From Bacteroidales bacterium (GTDB lineage Bacteria; Bacteroidota; Bacteroidia; Bacteroidales; UBA932), in assembly GCA_016281435.1 (NCBI GenBank), contig JAEEIQ010000012.1, positions 1 through 24,128 on the forward strand: a DNA stretch of 24,128 bases, given 5' to 3'. Each line of letters starts with the position of its first letter. The stretch's first letter is position 1. The notes under the pieces were generated by a model that did not search any database, was not told the origin of the DNA, and saw only the letters and a list, made by a program, of their open reading frames with translations. Shown here piece after piece: positions 23,466-24,128 of the stretch. The position numbers and the translations under genes were made by a program.

Positions 23466-23539
23466 CGAGAAGTAGCGCAGTTGGCTAGCGCACCACGTTC
23501 GGGACGTGGGGGTCGGGCGTTCGAGTCGCCTCTTCTCGA
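23466..23539 (+). tRNA. tRNA-Pro (anticodon CGG)
   Basis: A 74-nt cloverleaf with acceptor CGAGAAG/CTTCTCG, D-arm GCGC/GCGC, anticodon stem CCACG/CGTGG with loop TTCGGGA (CGG, reads CCG), and T-stem GGGCG/CGCCT with one G·U pair. C1:G72 and A73 are the usual bacterial tRNA-Pro features. CCA is not encoded. Confidence 0.94.
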
Positions 23540-23542
23540 CAG

Positions 23543-23570
23543 AAAAACCGGGAATCGATTCCCGGTTTTT
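23543..23570. terminator. Perfect-palindrome intrinsic terminator after tRNA-Pro
   Basis: A 28-nt perfect palindrome centred at 23556/23557, with five A residues on the left and five T residues on the right around a GC-rich core. It starts 4 nt after tRNA-Pro and can work on both strands. Confidence 0.9.
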
Positions 23571-23585
23571 CTTGTATCACATCCC

Positions 23586-23637
23586 GCCTGATGTCGTTTT
23601 CAGGCAAATGAAATGTATATCGCCTGACGTTTCAGGC
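23586..23637. repeat. Two hairpins with the same GCCTGA/TCAGGC stem
   Basis: GCCTGA…TCAGGC occurs at 23586-23605 (8-nt loop) and again at 23622-23637 (CGTT loop), 16 nt apart. Identical stems with different loops suggest a duplicated structural or binding element. Confidence 0.6.
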
Positions 23638-23726
23638 CAGGCTGTCCAGCGGCATCGCACGAACACCAGGCCGCATGGGGACCTACGTACGGGAGCACAT
23701 AACCGCTGATGACATTCACCTGCGAG

Positions 23727-23760
23727 GCAGGGGCGGGCACGGTGGCCCCCTGCGCAGGGG
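23727..23760. repeat. Three-segment element able to form alternative hairpins
   Basis: GCAGGGG (23727-23733), CCCCTGC (23747-23753) and GCAGGGG (23754-23760): the middle segment can pair with either flank but not both. The right pair is a perfect 14-nt palindrome in DNA. Confidence 0.55.
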
Positions 23761-23766
23761 TACGCA

Positions 23767-23796
23767 GACAGGTTCGACGATTTGGGCGAACCTGTC
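23767..23796. repeat. Perfect 10-bp stem-loop
   Basis: GACAGGTTCG (23767-23776) is perfectly complementary to CGAACCTGTC (23787-23796) around a 10-nt loop. There is no T-tail on either strand, so it is not a normal terminator. Confidence 0.65.
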
Positions 23797-24075
23797 AAAC
23801 ATGGTCGCGCCAGGAGCACACACAACAATGGTTACCCAGACAGGTGTTTTTCATCAAGGGCGGACGGACGCTGCTGTACTGATGGCAAGATAGTGCATGC
23901 AGCGATGACGCACGCCATGGTCGCAGCATGACATATGAACGCGGACCACCTCCTTCTCTAAAGAAAACCATAACCGAACAGGAACGGAATGACTGTGAAA
24001 ACCCTGCAAAAACATCCCGATTCCGGCGAACCGGCCAGCCCCTTATGCTATCCTGAGCCGTATTTCTATAAATAG

Positions 24076-24117
24076 CCGTGGAAATTGCGTTTCCACGGAT
24101 AATCAGAATTACATTTG
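24076..24117 (+). promoter_or_regulatory. Possible promoter with an overlapping palindrome at the window edge
   Basis: A -7-like box TACATTTG (24110-24117) fits TAnnTTTG and points out of the window. A perfect 9-bp dyad with a 5-nt centre (24076-24098) covers the expected -33 area, where ATTG is 22 nt from the box. The dyad could be an operator, or the terminator of a gene coming from the right. Confidence 0.35.
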
Positions 24118-24128
24118 CCACATGGATA

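Larger units (their letters stand above)
23576..24128. other. About 550 bp without a convincing gene, rich in inverted repeats
   Basis: Open frames here are short, start at arbitrary Met codons, and encode Arg/Cys-rich products with no recognisable motif. No RNase P RNA, SRP RNA or tmRNA signature was found by eye. The stretch does hold several clear dyads (listed separately), so a structured non-coding RNA, regulatory DNA or a decayed element are all possible. Confidence 0.5.

Noticed and set aside
23675..23893. 72-codon plus-strand open frame (MGTYVREHITADD…)
   Set aside because: No family resemblance, no ribosome-binding or promoter signal, and it crosses three strong inverted repeats.
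23795..24121. 108-codon minus-strand open frame near the right edge
   Set aside because: Arg/Cys/Ser-rich product without motif, runs through the palindrome at 24076-24098, and no promoter box precedes it in the window.
23576..24128. Housekeeping RNA (RNase P RNA, SRP RNA, tmRNA) in the gene-free stretch
   Set aside because: Core signature sequences of these RNAs were looked for on both strands by eye and not found.
1..24128. CRISPR arrays, insertion sequences or prophage genes
   Set aside because: No regularly spaced direct repeats, transposase or phage structural genes were seen anywhere in the window.

Overview
The window is chromosomal DNA from a moderately GC-rich member of the Bacteroidota, most likely order Bacteroidales. 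The evidence is a SusC/SusD outer-membrane pair, a BACON-type lipoprotein, a DUF4837 lipoprotein beside rseP, and several promoters of the phylum-specific form TTTG-N19-TAnnTTTG. Genus cannot be fixed from the sequence; GC-rich gut lineages such as Rikenellaceae or relatives would fit.

Left part (1-4203, minus strand): one tightly packed operon, read right to left. It encodes a PfkB/KdgK-type sugar-acid kinase, a LarA-superfamily (nickel-pincer) 2-hydroxyacid epimerase, PdxB (4-phosphoerythronate dehydrogenase) and Gnd (6-phosphogluconate dehydrogenase, cut by the window edge). Gaps are 3, 1 and 0 nt, and a good Bacteroidota promoter precedes the kinase. This is the most interesting metabolic unit: it looks like an undescribed sugar-acid route in which an epimerase and a kinase feed Gnd and/or PdxB. 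Divergent from it (4298-5574) are a small secreted protein of unknown function and a VanX-like D-Ala-D-Ala dipeptidase lipoprotein.

Middle (5594-15249, minus strand): a strong two-way terminator and two tandem tRNA-Ala genes (anticodons CGC and GGC), then a nutrient-uptake operon. In transcription order the operon encodes a BACON-like surface lipoprotein, a short SusC-like receptor with no N-terminal extension or obvious TonB box, a full-length SusC-like receptor, and SusD. No glycoside hydrolase, polysaccharide lyase, sulfatase, peptidase or regulator accompanies it, so the substrate is unknown.

Right-middle (15283-18704, minus strand): a housekeeping operon of ruvX, def, a phosphomannomutase/phosphoglucomutase and a secreted M23-LysM peptidoglycan peptidase. 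Its promoter lies inside the 5' end of the divergent gene, so the ruvX mRNA is predicted to be nearly leaderless with a GTG start.

Right (18692-23570, plus strand): a cell-envelope and isoprenoid cluster of a membrane-anchored M23 peptidase, dxr, rseP and a DUF4837 lipoprotein. It is followed by tRNA-Glu, rpsT (S20) and tRNA-Pro under one strong promoter. The last ~550 bp (23576-24128) hold no convincing gene but are full of inverted repeats, including mutually exclusive hairpins, and end in a possible promoter pointing out of the window.
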